From Acanthosepion esculentum (taxonomy: Eukaryota > Mollusca > Cephalopoda > Sepiida > Sepiidae), in assembly GCA_964036315.1 (NCBI GenBank), contig OZ038498.1, forward strand, positions 11,288,468 through 11,352,467: 64,000 nt of DNA. The letters are read 5' to 3'. Position numbers and translations under genes: made by a program. The notes beneath the pieces were generated by a model, which had not been told where the DNA came from, searched no databases, and worked only from the letters and a program-made list of their open reading frames with translations. This document shows positions 41,536-53,720 of the stretch, piece after piece (within the stretch, counting starts at the first letter, position 1; every line of letters begins with the position of its first letter).

Positions 41536-42316
41536 TCACTATAGAAGAGACTCGATGCAACGGAGGTATGCTTCTATAGAAGGATGCTAAGGATATCATG
41601 GACCGAGGGTGTGAGCAATGATGAGGTTTTAGAGAGGATGCAAACAAGGAGGAGGCTTATACTTAAGGAAGAGGTAGCTGAAATATCTGGGACACATAAT
41701 GAGGAAGGAGGGCCTAGAGAATCTGATACTCACGGGTCGAATAGAGGGCGATTTCCTCAAAGAAGGATGCTAAGGATATCATGGACTGAGCGTATGAACA
41801 ACGATGAGGTCTTACAGAGATTACAAACAAGGAGGAGGCTTATACTTAACATCAGGAAGAGGCAGCTGAAGTTTCTGGGACACATAAAGAGGAAGGAGGG
41901 CCTAGAGAATCTAATACTCACGGGTCGAATCGACGACGATTTCCTCAAAGAAGGATGCTAAGGATAACATGGACCGAGTGTGTGAGCAACGATGAGATCT
42001 TAGGTTGCAAACAAGGAGAAGGTTTATACTTAACATCAGAAAGAGACAGCTGAAGTTTCTGGGACATATAATGAGGAAGGAGGGCCTGGAGAATCTGATA
42101 CTCACGGGTCGAATAGAGGAAAAGAGAGACAAGGGAAAACAAAGCGTGACATACCTGGCGGACTTAAGCATGTGGATGACAGAACGTGGTCTGGGGGGTG
42201 GTGGTGGGGGTGAAGCAGAAGGAAGGAACTTGTTGAGAGCTGCAAGGGATTGGGGGGGGGGGTAGTGGAGAGCCATGATCGCCTACATCCTGAAAGGACA
42301 GAGCACATAAAAAGAA
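41536..42316 (+). mobile_element. Tandem array of three reverse-transcriptase tail units
   Basis: Units start at about 41581, 41764 and 41952 (AGGATGCTAAGGATATCATG and variants), spacing 183 and 188 bp. Each encodes MLRISWTERV.NDEVL..., RRRLIL...RQLKFLGH, RKEGLENLILTGRIE. Units 1 and 2 of the array break off after GRIE and join directly to DFLKEGC-MLRISW. Only the last continues into the natural C-terminus (NLLRAARD...RAMIAYILKGQST-stop, 42316). Frameshifts between units exclude a single protein. Confidence 0.75.
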
Positions 42317-42574
42317 AAGAAAAAAGAGAGAGGGGAGCAAGAAAAAGAAGTGTATGTTGAGTGGGTAGTCTTTCAAAAAAAAAAAAAAAATTGAATTACA
42401 CAAATCCGCTGGGTAATCCTAAGGATTTTTAACCCGCTTTTTCGTGCGATTGACGGATTTAGAAACAGAGCAGCCGAGAAGAAAAGAGAAACGATAGGTA
42501 GGAGGAGAAAAGTAATAATGATAAAACGGATTGATGCGAATTCAGAGAAAGAGAAATAGTAGGAGTGACTGAAG
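42317..42574. other. Unassigned stretch
   Basis: Poly-A near 42375 and balanced-composition DNA. No gene recognised. Confidence 0.4.
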
Positions 42575-43007
42575 CCTTTTAAGGGTAAGATAGATAGAGA
42601 GAAAGAGAGAGAGAGAGAGAGAGATAAAGAGAGACAGAGAGAGAGAAGGGGAGAGAGAAAGAGAGAAAGAGAGAGAGAGAGAAAGAGAGACAGAGAGAGA
42701 GAGAAAGAGAGAGAGAAGGAGAGAGAGAAAGAGAGAGAGAGATATAAAGAGAGACAGAGAGAGAGAAGGGGAGAGAGAAAGAGAGAAAGAGAAAGAGAGA
42801 CAGAGAGAGAGAAAGAGAGAGAGAAGGAGAGAGAGAAAGAGAGAGAGAGAAAGAGAGAGAGAGAGAGTTAAAGAGAGACAGAGAGAGAGAAGGGGAGAGA
42901 GAAAGAGAGAAAGAGAGAGAGAGAAAGAGAGACAGAGAGAGAGAGAGAAAGAGAGAGAGAAGGAGAGAGAGAAAGAGAGAGAGAGAAAGAGAGAGATAAA
43001 GAGAGAC

Positions 43008-43040
<33 letters not shown>

Positions 43041-43153
43041 GAGAGAGAGAAAGAGAGAGAGAGAGAAAGAGAGAGAGAGATAAAGAGAGACAGAGAGAGA
43101 GAGAGAGAGTGAGAAAGAGAGAGAGAGAAGGAGAGAGAGAGAGAGAGAGACTC
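42575..43153. repeat. 580-bp polypurine (GA)n array with higher-order period
   Basis: Almost pure purine on the plus strand. A marker AAAGAGAGACAGAGAGAGAG recurs at about 42627, 42746, 42871, 42999 and 43082, so five longer units (about 120-130 bp, the last about 85) are visible. The two long Leu/Ser frames on the minus strand are readings of this array and not genes. Confidence 0.95.
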
Positions 43154-44704
43154 TGTGTATGTGTGTGAAAGAAAGAAAAAATACTGAGGTGGAGAGATAG
43201 AGGAGGAAGAAGAAAAACGAAAGGTTCTTACCGACAAAAGAGGAAGGCATATCAAACTATCGACGTGGTAGTGATTAAAAATCGAAATGTGATTGATTAG
43301 CGTTTATAATATATTGTAAAGTGGGAAATGTAACTGAAAAATACTGGTTATTCAAGAATATTTCTAAGGAATCATCTCATTCAAATGTGAGTTTTGAAAA
43401 CAGTCTCAACTCCGTGCGCATGCGCACTTGTTTGGGAAATAGAATAAGAAAAAATAAATGGCGCCAGAAATATGAAAAAGTGTTTAGTAAGAGGGTAACT
43501 TTTAATTTGTTTTTGGATGGCCAGGAGTTGGCAGTGTGTTATTTTTTTTTTTATATCTGCTAGCGAGTGACATTCCTATCATATGTCCGAGGTAGATGGA
43601 AGCTTCCAAACTTACCCTGAAGATCCGGATAAAAAGGAGCCCAAAATTAATGAAAAAGTTACCAAAGACCTTACATATAAATTAACAGTGTTGGACACTG
43701 TTGATTTGTGGATTGAATTATAGATTGGATTATGTGGCTTTTGACTACATAAAAAGTGAGTATACAGAACAGAGCTGAAAGAGTCGTTGTTCCGTCTCGT
43801 GTGCAAATCATTTGGCGGTTAATTAGTAGCTTAAGGCTTTTGTGCTTGGTGTAGGTTTTGAAATTCGAGCCCTTGCAGGTTTAAAGTTCAGACCTCAAAA
43901 TTAACATGAGTTGAGTAGATAATAGATCACCATATTTAAGATTCACTAACATTTGCACAACTTCCGTGTGTAACCAAGAGAAATGGTTTGGTTCCGTTGT
44001 AAAGCCTTGCAAGTAAGAAACCGAAATTTATAGACAAGAATACGGGACATCACAAGACATCGTGTCTAAAAAAAACAATTGCGCATGCGTAGTTACACAT
44101 TTCCATGCGCATATGAAAAATGTTATACCGTATTATGAAATGTGTATCTTATATTTTCTTACATGAGACTTGACAACAGAATTTATAATCTCTAAAGCAA
44201 TTTCTGTAGACGTGAGTGTCACCAACCACCATTTATTTGATTTGGCAATTCGTCGAGGTGGAGAGTTTTTATTCGTTTGTTTTTCTACGAATGAAAAGTG
44301 ATAAGTGTTTTCCTTTGCCATTTCAACAGACATCATCACATGACGTGCAATGGGAGATAGATTAGTTTTGATTAGATGAGTAGAAAAATCCATTCTTCAA
44401 ATGACAAAGGACGAAAAAGCAGAAAATGAAGAGCTAGTCAGTTGAAGATTCAACCTGACATTAACTCCGACTTTCTGGGCGTAGAAGAAATCGCTGTTGC
44501 ACCTCGTCAAGAAACTCAGGTTTAGATGCTGAAACAACAACAAAAAAAAACAAAAACAAAACAAAAAAACAAAACCCAAGGACCAAGGTATATTTGTAAC
44601 CACATCTATACTAAAACATAGCTTTGTATCAGGTCAATTAACAGTCAACTTCAACTTGTACATCTCTAACAGGTCCATGAAAAATAATTAAAAAAGAAAG
44701 CAAC
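43154..44704. other. Low-repeat stretch with an NRF-1-like palindrome
   Basis: Contains GTGCGCATGCGCAC at 43414-43427, a perfect 14-bp palindrome matching the NRF-1 site TGCGCATGCGCA. AAATGGCGCC lies about 30 bp downstream and a half site GCGCATGCG at 44082. An 80-codon plus frame covers the palindrome (43321-43563) but has no recognised domain. A possible promoter region of an unseen gene; weak. Confidence 0.35.
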
Positions 44705-44715
44705 TAAATTGTTCT

Positions 44716-44857
44716 GCACTATTTACATGAATCGGACTATTGTCCTCGTCTTTGTCGCCATATTTATTTAGTAATAAATATGGCGACAAAGATGAGGACA
44801 ATAGCCCGAATAATGTAAATAGTGTACATAATATCTCAGCTCAGAAATATAGACAGA
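44716..44857. mobile_element. Miniature foldback element K, copy 4, with 11-bp target duplication
   Basis: TAAATTGTTCT flanks it at 44705-44715 and 44858-44868. The element is only 142 bp. CGGACTATTGTCCTCGTCTT, TGTCGCCATATTTATT and its mirror meet at a TAGT loop, followed by GTAAATAGTGTACATAATAT and the end AGAAATATAGACAGA. The central tRNA-like part of copies 2 and 3 is missing. Confidence 0.9.
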
Positions 44858-44868
44858 TAAATTGTTCT

Positions 44869-46637
44869 ATCTGGAACAAAAAGTGATGGAATCACAATTA
44901 TTCCAGGTGAAATACAAAACTAATTAGAGAAATAAAGACAGAGTTAGTTAGTTGCGCTGTGATAAAAAAAAAAAAGAATCGACTATTGTTTCCAATTCCA
45001 ATACAAAGTACTCATGTTGGAATTATGATAAACTATTTCGAAAATCATAACTGTAACTTTATGTTACTTGTGGCGTGTGATAGGCTAAATTATTCTGAAT
45101 ATAAAATTAATTATTATAATTGATTTTAAAGAATTTTAAAAATATCTTCCTGATGAAAATGTGAAATTTAAATAAAACATTTCTTTTAAATAAATCAAGA
45201 GTTTTTTTTTATTAAGAGTATAAAAGGTTTCCAAGAAAATTACTTCTTCCACATGATCTTCCAGCTGTATTTCAATGTTATTGTTTTCGATAAAAGGTTT
45301 TCATGATAAAAAAAACTCCATTTTCCACATGATCTTCTATCTGCATATCATTTTCATGAATATCAACTTGACCGAAAATGATACAAACGTTAATCTTTCA
45401 GCTACGTCGATCTGATTTTGCTCGTATCGAGATGTTATGAAAATATAAAATTTGGAGGACCGGGATAATTATTTTGTGTATATTCTGTGCCAAAGTATTT
45501 TTTACAGCGCTTTTTAATCATCATCTATATATTTTCTCGTGCTAGCTGCAGATATAAGTAATCGAACATTGAAAAGTGCATGACAAATAGACAAACATAT
45601 TTACAAATATTAGGTGTGTACAGGAGTTTACATTGTTTTTCTTTCCTTAATATAAAGGGTTATTTAATGTGTGTTTAGTCTATAATTTTAAAATACACCG
45701 AGTACAGGGAAATTCCCTACCCAAATAATAGTTTTAAAGAAAGTGGACAAATCAAGATTATTCTACTTGTAAATTAAAAATAAAATAAAACAATTGATAT
45801 AGTAACCACCCTTGCCAGTACTGGCATCTTTTTTTCATTTTGAAAAAGTTTGCTCATTTAGAACGTTATATGGTTTTATTGCGAAGTTTTGAAATATGAA
45901 TGCCAGTAGGTTAAATATTGTGGTTTGAAGTCGATAAGCTCTAGTATGAGACAAAAGATGCTCATTCAAAATATTTGGAAAAATTTCTTCTTTTGGGAGA
46001 ATGGAAACTTAAGCATAGTTTTAAATATTTACTGATCTATTAAAAAATAAGTCGTTCCCAACTTAAAGTGTTGTCGTAATTGGAACGCAATGAAAATATA
46101 GAAAATGTTCTTATCCAAGAATATTTTGATATTTCGAGATAAGCTTAGATGTTTATTACGAGAATATAATATTTTGATATGTCATAGGAGTGGTCAGTGT
46201 GTACGGTGATGGATAGGTGAGGTGGTTCTGGTGAAACGTTATGGTCAGGGTAGTCAATTCAATACACACCCATTTCAAAGGGAAAAAAACCCCAGCCAAT
46301 TGGCTTTTGCTAGTGACGTCACTATGTGCGTGTGCCTCAGTGTGATACGTATATGCAATTATAATTGTGTTTGTGTGCGTTTCTTCACGTGAATGTGAAG
46401 TCATGATATTTGAGTAAAATGATGCGGTAACGGGCGCCATCATTTTTCACAATTGTTTGTCTTTGTAAGGGAAAAAAAATGAAATAGAAAGTTAATTAAA
46501 TAATCATTAATATTCAACTTTTGATTAACGTTTTTCATTTTTTATGATTTTTCTTTAGCAATAAAATGGAATAAAACATTATTATGGAATTTTAAACATA
46601 CCATTTACAGAGATACAAACACATGAGTATATAAATG

Positions 46638-46643
<6 letters not shown>
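44869..46643. other. Low-repeat stretch
   Basis: AT-rich, unique-looking, no array. Two T-rich/AAAGG near repeats (TATAAAAGGTTTCCAAGAAA near 45221 and GATAAAAGGTTTTCATGATA near 45291, each followed by CCACATGATCTTC) form a small direct repeat about 66 bp apart. No gene recognised. Confidence 0.5.

Positions 46644-46695
<52 letters not shown>
46644..46695. repeat. (TA)n microsatellite
   Basis: About 52 bp of TA. Confidence 0.95.
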
Positions 46696-46698
<3 letters not shown>

Positions 46699-49449
46699 AA
46701 ATTAAAATAAATACATATTGGCGCGAAAACAATTCACTGTCAAATTTTAGTTATAAAGTATTTTTTAAAGTGCAACCACATGACAATTTACCAAATATAA
46801 ATAAAATGTATATATATATATTTTTTTTATCTTTCCTGCTTAAAACATTTTAGCGCAGAAAAGTTTCTTATTTTATTTTATTTTATTTTTTTTTAGTCTG
46901 TCCGATTGTGCATCGCTGCAGTTCACCATTTTTTTTTCTTCATTTCTTTTCAAGATCTATTTGCTGCCCTTCCGTAGCCACTATATTTTTTTTTAAGGCA
47001 GTGGGTATGAAACGGCATAGTTGTTGGGCGTGGCATGACCCTTGTTATTAGTAGACACCATAAAGCGGGAAGGGAAAACTTGTACAGAATTGGGGTATGG
47101 CACGCCCGGAGACGCAGTTTCTGTAGTTGTGGGTAGAGACGCAAATAAAAAAAACTTCTTGGTTCACAATTTTTTGGGAATCGAGAATGTGCAATGAGAA
47201 AAAAAAATGGAAAGAAACAACGATATTTATAAAGATATGCATGCCTCCAAGGAAAAAAATATACATACTGTGTTTCTTCTTTTTGTCAGTTGTATTTCAA
47301 ATAGAAAGATGTCCTATCTGCATGCATAGATACAACAATTTCTGTTTGTAAAATTTCATTTACAAATAATTCAACATAAACACGTACACACGCATGCAGA
47401 TCCATGAAAACAAAATGAATAAAAAAACAAAAACAAGAACAACCAAGAAATCAAAATCGTTAGCAATTATTTTGCTTTTCGTTCACTATGGCTGTGCTTA
47501 GAATCCGTGAGCCTTCAAATACGTTCTCTATGAGAATATAAATTTGTCATATTTTTTCCTCAATAGATCTTCATAGGATTTCAAGTGTCTTTTCCTATAA
47601 CCACAATATTATTTGATGAATTTGTTCAAAATTTTATTATTACCTTGACTATTTTAATCTGCTACCCGCCAACTGTTCTGTCGTCTGCATTAATCAAAAT
47701 GACAGGACAGTATGAAAGAAAACTCTGAGAATTAAAATACAGAAATGAAGACAGTCAGTCGACAAAGATAAATAAAATGACGAAGATTAAAAAAATGATA
47801 AAGAACAAAATTTACATGAATGACTTCTATTAAAACAACAAAAATAATTATAGCTACAGCACTATAGAAGTTCTAAGAATAATTATTTAGTTCTTTAGAA
47901 TCCCGCTACCACCTTTTTTTTTTATCAACATCAATTTTTGTACAAAAAGTGGATCACAGAGATTATTCAGCTTAATATATATTTTCAGAAAATTTCAACT
48001 TCTAATTGGTCACTTAATATTTAATAACATCGACCTGGTTCTTGACCTGACCAAAAAATAATTCCGCCAAAATCTATCAAGCTTCTGTGAGCCTAACACG
48101 TGACCAAAGTTAGCAATAAAATATGAAACGTCTTTCATCTTCGACAGTAAGCCGATCGGAATCCTTTGAACTCGTCACACAGTTCCAGGCTTTACGTTAA
48201 AATTCCTTAACATGATTCCAGCCTGAAAGAACACTCACTCACACAGCAATAATTTATCACGAACAATCAACTCAAGTTTTCCAAATTCAACTTAATACAC
48301 GAATCTTTTTCATACGCTTTCAAGCTCAATGTTAATAATTGCAATTAACATAAACACAGCTTATTAAGAACCACTTACTCCAACTAGAATATTCTCTTCG
48401 AACGACAAGTGAAAACAAATCAAAGAGCGACAATTCCGTAAACCTTAAAGTAAGTCGTAAACAATATTTCTCTACTTTAAGTACAAACCTGAACTGTTTA
48501 TTTTTTTTTAATTACAATAATACCCAAACACACTTTCTCATTATTGTACAGACCATTCAACAACTTATAATCTATCAAACCAGAACTTTGACAACATTTC
48601 AATCTAAGCATAAAAGGACATAAAACCACATCTTTACTGCAGTTGTTTGTATCTGTTGTTTATATAAATATTTTATCCATTGTTGTGCAAAAACTGTTGT
48701 CTCTCATGTTGTCCTTCTCCTATGTTTGTTGAACACTAGAATTTAATGTGAGAGGAAATTGTTAATTTCATCACGCAGCCTAATTTACTCAACAACTTTT
48801 CATCAATATAATTTAATCCATTAGCACAACCTCCACAGTTCTCATGGCTTCATTTCGTAAAGAAATCTGCTCTCAGATTAACCGTAAGATTGTATCTGTC
48901 TCAAACAGTCATCAAACACGATTTAAAGCAGCACAAAATATCTGAAAACGAAAGAATAAATTAGCAAGTAAGTAAAGAGACGAAGATAAAATACCTTTAC
49001 AATATTTTACGCTGCTAATGGTTTTAAAAGATGGCTAGAAAAGTACATGGAATTGAAATCCGTCTGTATGGCGTGAGAAAACAGTTAGAACTCTCTGTGG
49101 TCGAATATAAGATTCAGTTCGAAATTCAGAGAAGACTATCAGATGCGATGTATAATTGAACAGAGACAGGAGGAAGATCGCATAAGAACAATGAAGATGA
49201 TAGTCCAAAAGAAACACTGGATAATTAATAGCATTATTATAAAATACTTCCTAAAACTGTTTATATGATTATAAATTTTTGACCTTGGTTAAAAATTTTT
49301 TCCAGAGATTATTTTTCAAAAAGCAATGCTTGCTGTATTTAAATATAAGAAAGACTATCGGTGATATTTAAAAAAAAATTGAATAAAAAAAATTTGATCA
49401 AGAAAAATTCCCAAATTTTCTGACAAACAAAATTTTGATTCAAAAATTA
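46696..49449. other. Longest low-repeat interval
   Basis: 2.75 kb with only short tracts (TATATA at 46809, TTTTATTTTATTTTATTTT near 46871). The patch 46950-47130 is less AT-rich (GGGCGTGGCATGACCCTTGT). No open frame above 75 codons and no domain. Exons shorter than this cannot be excluded. Confidence 0.45.
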
Positions 49450-49602
49450 TTTGAAAGAAATTTTTTTAATTTTTCTTAATCAAGTTTCTACAGCCACCCA
49501 AAAATCATTTCGTGAACTTAAAAGGATTAAAACTAAAATAGACATTAATACGTCTAAATTATTTAACCAAAGATGCTTGAATGAAAATATGCTGCTGCCT
49601 AA
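49450..49602 (+). mobile_element. PLE N-terminal coding fragment
   Basis: Reads TATQKSFRELKRIKTKIDIN, TSKLFNQRCLNENMLLPKYT and then runs directly into (CA)n. FN.RCL.E..LLPKYT is the fullest version of the PLE N-terminal motif in the window. The frame is open over about 50 codons. Confidence 0.55.
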
Positions 49603-49940
<338 letters not shown>

Positions 49941-50029
49941 GTATATATATATATATATATATATACACGCAAGCGCCCGCACACACACATATATGGGGAG
50001 ATCTATGATATATATATATATGTATTATT

Positions 50030-50089
<60 letters not shown>

Positions 50090-50184
50090 GTATACATATA
50101 TAAAATTAGATTTTCAGTAAGTAGTGACTGTTAGGAGCTGCTGATTTTATATATTTACTGGGTGTATAAATTGATAGTAATAAG

Positions 50185-50233
<49 letters not shown>

Positions 50234-50330
50234 AATATATATATGTATGTATGTATATGTGTGAGTGTGTGTCTGTGTGAGTGAGTGTATATATAATATA
50301 TACATATATATATATATATAAACTTTAGTT
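49941..50330. repeat. Cluster of (TA)n and (GT)n tracts
   Basis: TA at 49941-49965, 50010-50020, 50033-50073, 50186-50245 and 50300-50320; GT/TGTGAG blocks at 50074-50092 and 50255-50288. Confidence 0.9.
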
Positions 50331-50819
50331 AAACATCTAATTTAATTGCATTTTATTGTGATGGTTAACTATCTATTTGAGCAGATTCTTTTGCCAATTC
50401 CATAGAGGTACATCAGTGTAAATTCAGAAAATAAATACACAATATAATAAGTCCATGTTGGTGTGTTCTGTTCTCGAAGAGTGTTCCTAAAAGAAATTCA
50501 CATCTCCAGAAACGACAGAAATATTTTTGTTGCATAGAAAAAACAAAACAAAACAAAAAAAAACAAACAAAAAAACAAACAAACAAACGGAAAATCGAAC
50601 AGCAACAATAATTACTACAATAGGGACAAGTGAAATAAGAGAAATTATATTCGATTGCTCGCAATATTCAGTGAAAATTATGTAATAACAAAATCTACAA
50701 ACACAACGTTTACAACAAATATTACGACTACTGTAATACCAATAAGCATCAACTTCACAAGACATGTACAACGAATATTAGAGGGTATTAGAATGATAAA
50801 TAATTATATATTTATACAT

Positions 50820-50853
<34 letters not shown>

Positions 50854-50855
50854 CC
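50331..50855. other. Unassigned stretch with AAAC tracts
   Basis: AAAACAAAACAAAAAAAAAC and AAACAAACAAACAAACGG at 50541-50590, and CA/TA at 50817-50853. No gene. Confidence 0.5.
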
Positions 50856-51024
50856 GAATGAAATGAGAACGAAAATAATATAAATTCTAACGTTTATAGC
50901 GTTAATTCAAAAGACGGCTTGATACCAAGAGTAGAGCAATAAATATTTCTCAGAAATTTTTTACATCCAAACAAGAATGCATCTTTGTAGTAAGCAAGTT
51001 GTTTTTGTCCGTATGTAAATATTA

Positions 51025-51030
<6 letters not shown>
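50856..51030 (+). mobile_element. Foldback element C, copy 2 (head and part of one arm)
   Basis: GAATGAAATGAGAACGAAAA, TAATATAAATTCTAACGTTT, GGCTTGATACCAAGAGTAGA, then GAATGCATCTTTGTAGTAAG and TTGTTTTTGTCCGTATGTAA. It matches the reverse complement of 11175-11320. Confidence 0.65.
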
Positions 51031-51082
<52 letters not shown>

Positions 51083-51100
51083 TATATAGATATATATATA
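51031..51100. repeat. (TA)n microsatellite
   Basis: About 70 bp of TA with two GATATA steps. Confidence 0.95.
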
Positions 51101-51102
51101 TA

Positions 51103-51290
51103 AACGACGTTTACCATCCTGAATGTCCGAGAAATTTTCTTAGAAAATATGCGTCCTCCGGTAAATGTCGTTAATACTCTTTATTATAAACAGAGCATTT
51201 ACTTAAACATTTTTGTCTATAAAAAAGAACGTATAAACATAAAAAATGTCTTAAAATTATAGCCGGACTTTATCCATTTCATAATGTGTG
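51103..51290. mobile_element. Foldback element T, copy 3 (collapsed)
   Basis: TTTACCATCCTGAATGTCCG, AGAAAATATGCGTCCTCCGG, then the opposite arm (AAACAGAGCATTTACTTAAA, GCCGGACTTTATCCATTTCA). The tRNA-like centre has been deleted, so the arms are nearly joined. Confidence 0.7.
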
Positions 51291-51293
51291 ACG

Positions 51294-51294
<1 letters not shown>

Positions 51295-51328
<34 letters not shown>
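51295..51328. repeat. (TA)n microsatellite
   Basis: About 33 bp of TA. Confidence 0.9.
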
Positions 51329-51329
<1 letters not shown>

Positions 51330-51501
51330 TTTAAAAATCAGGTCAGTTGAATCCGCTACCTTACGGTATCCTCAGGCGATTTATTTTTATCAAATGTCCA
51401 CCTAACGCAATTTTATTTAAAAAATAAATAAATAAATAAATAAAGACCTCTACATTATTATTTTCAAAAAGTAGCGAATTCAACTGACCTCCTGATTTTT
51501 A
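51329..51501. mobile_element. Small foldback element
   Basis: CTTTAAAAATCAGGTCAGTT, GAATCCGCTACC at the left is mirrored by GTAGCGAATTCAACTGACCT, CCTGATTTTTAAAG at the right. The interior holds (AAAT)n and, on the minus strand, CTGAGGA followed by the hairpin TACC-GTAA-GGTA but no GAAA. Confidence 0.7.
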
Positions 51502-52204
51502 AAGTTGAAAACTCTACATGTTATTTTTACTCTTGTTTTTCCACACGTGAAATATATGTCCGCAAATCGTTCGTTTTTGAGTTAAGTTTAAAGAAAGTTT
51601 ACGGTAGTTGGCGTCGTGTTGCCGTGTAGACTAGGTTACATTTGTCATTCGTATACATTTGTATCTAGTCTGTCTTCAACGTTTAACCTGTGTAGTAGCG
51701 AGTTCACTGAGAAGTGTTGCGTTTAACAATGGCAGGATATTCATATCGTGCGTTGTTAGATATATATTTGCGTGCGTACATTTTATGTATAATTTTAGTG
51801 GTTGGTATCATAGCAAAATTATAAGTTTCTACATCAAAAGATTCAAATTATAATGGCAACGTAGAACACGACAGCCAGAAAGTGATCTTCGTGTAGCGCA
51901 TGGGTTGGTCATTGCAATGATAGAGACTGGACAATGAAGAAGTCCACATTTGCTTGAACTTTTTTCATTTTTCGCTTAAGAATTTTTGATTGATTCATTT
52001 ATTTATTTGCCTGTCTGCTCATATGTTTTTGAAATGCTCTTCCGTATTCTTTGGGTCGTTTTTCATTGGGTATAAAAAAAAACAAAACAAAAACGTGAAC
52101 ATGATTTATAATAAAGAAAATATTAATAAAAACCACAACAGCAAAGGTGAAACGAAAAGAAACTGATAATATAGGTAGTGCAACTATATAAAGGTCTGCG
52201 AAAT
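51502..52204. other. Low-repeat stretch
   Basis: A fairly GC-balanced part (51590-51960, e.g. AGTTGGCGTCGTGTTGCCGT). Longest frame 64 codons; no domain recognised. Confidence 0.45.
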
Positions 52205-52233
52205 ATTAAACAAATGCATGTGTATATGTGTGT

Positions 52234-52282
<49 letters not shown>

Positions 52283-52285
52283 GAA
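52205..52285. repeat. (GT)n-(GA)n microsatellite
   Basis: TGTGTATATGTGTGTCTGTG, about 17 GT units, then GAGAGAGAG. Confidence 0.95.
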
Positions 52286-52746
52286 TATAATTCAAACACT
52301 TAGACGAACGCATGCTCACACAAACGCTTGTGCGTTCAAAGAGAAAATACAATAGAGGAACATTAATATTAAAATTCATTGTAAAAGAAAAAAAATTGCA
52401 TTTGATAAAAATATTAAATTAATATTTTTTAAATTAAAATAAACAAAAATGTTCTCAAAGTTTGCACGTTTCTCAATTCCCCACCACAGGGGCAGGGGGG
52501 CTTTGCGTCTAGGCAGGCTGGTTGGTGCTAAAGACGGTTAGAGTCAAGGATAGCTTTCCCGGTGTCAGTAATAGTGGCTCGTAAGGGAGATATAAATAAA
52601 TAGGTAGATATTTACGATATACATGTAGATTTAACCTTATGTCGGCGAAAAGTATTTATAAGAAGCACGAATAGGCACACCAATCACATACATTTTTCAA
52701 ATGTCCAATAGTAAACGTATTCATAATTCTCAATTCATATCCAATT

Positions 52747-52748
<2 letters not shown>
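52286..52748. other. Unassigned stretch
   Basis: Contains GGGGCAGGGGGGCTTTGCGT near 52490. No gene recognised. Confidence 0.5.
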
Positions 52749-52792
<44 letters not shown>

Positions 52793-52868
52793 AAAATATT
52801 TTTCATTATACACATATGTATACATGCCTGATTAAAATACCCAGCATATATATTTTGTAAATATGTTA

Positions 52869-52908
<40 letters not shown>

Positions 52909-52910
52909 TA

Positions 52911-52960
<50 letters not shown>
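52749..52960. repeat. (TA)n, (TA)n, (GT)n tracts
   Basis: TA at 52749-52787 and 52873-52905, GT at 52914-52960. Confidence 0.95.
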
Positions 52961-52962
<2 letters not shown>

Positions 52963-53157
52963 GTACCAGATATATGTGTGTGAGTGGATATAATTAAAAT
53001 CTCGATACAAATATTTTTGTCTGTTTGTCAGTCAGAACGATAGGGTGTTGAAAAATTCTCAACCCTACTAACTTCACAAAATCTAACCAGAAGACTAATT
53101 AGATGCTAATTATACTTATTGGTCCAACCAAAGACCTTCCGGTATACCCCCTTGTGA

Positions 53158-53165
53158 GTATATAT

Positions 53166-53215
<50 letters not shown>

Positions 53216-53286
53216 GCACACCCTTAATATCTCTTGTATTACATCGAGTACTGTTTTGTTTTTGTCACCAGCACTATATGTGCGAT

Positions 53287-53366
<80 letters not shown>
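53158..53366. repeat. (TA)n, (TA)n-(GT)n tracts
   Basis: TA at 53158-53214, then an 85-bp spacer, TA at 53301-53325 and GT at 53326-53366. Confidence 0.95.
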
Positions 53367-53368
<2 letters not shown>

Positions 53369-53720
53369 ACGAGACTTGCTCCGAAAATAATGACACCTAT
53401 TTTATTATGCTGACCCACGATGTCAGTGGTGAATATATTGGTGGTATGGCAGTTGAGACTGAACATCCCACCAATGACCCATATTTTTTGTTTGCCTTTT
53501 TTAATGATAGCAGCTAAGCGGCAGTCGGAACAAAATGGCACCTGACATAAAAGTGCGCACGAAACAGAGGTGTGTCACTGAGTTTCACTATGACGAAATA
53601 ACGTTTATGAAAACCAAATAGTGTGTGTAAGCACAGTTAGGCGCTGCTATGAAAAAGTGGGTCGGGTCTGTTAATGCAGATTTTACAAGAACGGTATCCA
53701 GGTGAAAATACATAGCCAGT
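53367..53720 (+). mobile_element. Internally deleted mariner-type transposon relic
   Basis: From the ATG at 53535 the frame reads MAPDIKVRTKQRCVTEFHYD, the characteristic start of a mariner-family transposase (first helix-turn-helix). About 90 bp later another frame reads RFYKNGIQ, resembling the transposase C-terminus (F-Y-x-x-G-I-x). The whole DDD catalytic part is therefore missing. The left boundary may be CGAGACTTGCTCCGAAAATA (53371); no matching right inverted repeat was found. Confidence 0.5.

Noticed and set aside
42542..43255. Two minus-strand frames of 223 and 237 residues rich in Ser/Leu
   Set aside because: They are readings of the (GA)n array in different frames, with no non-repeat domain.
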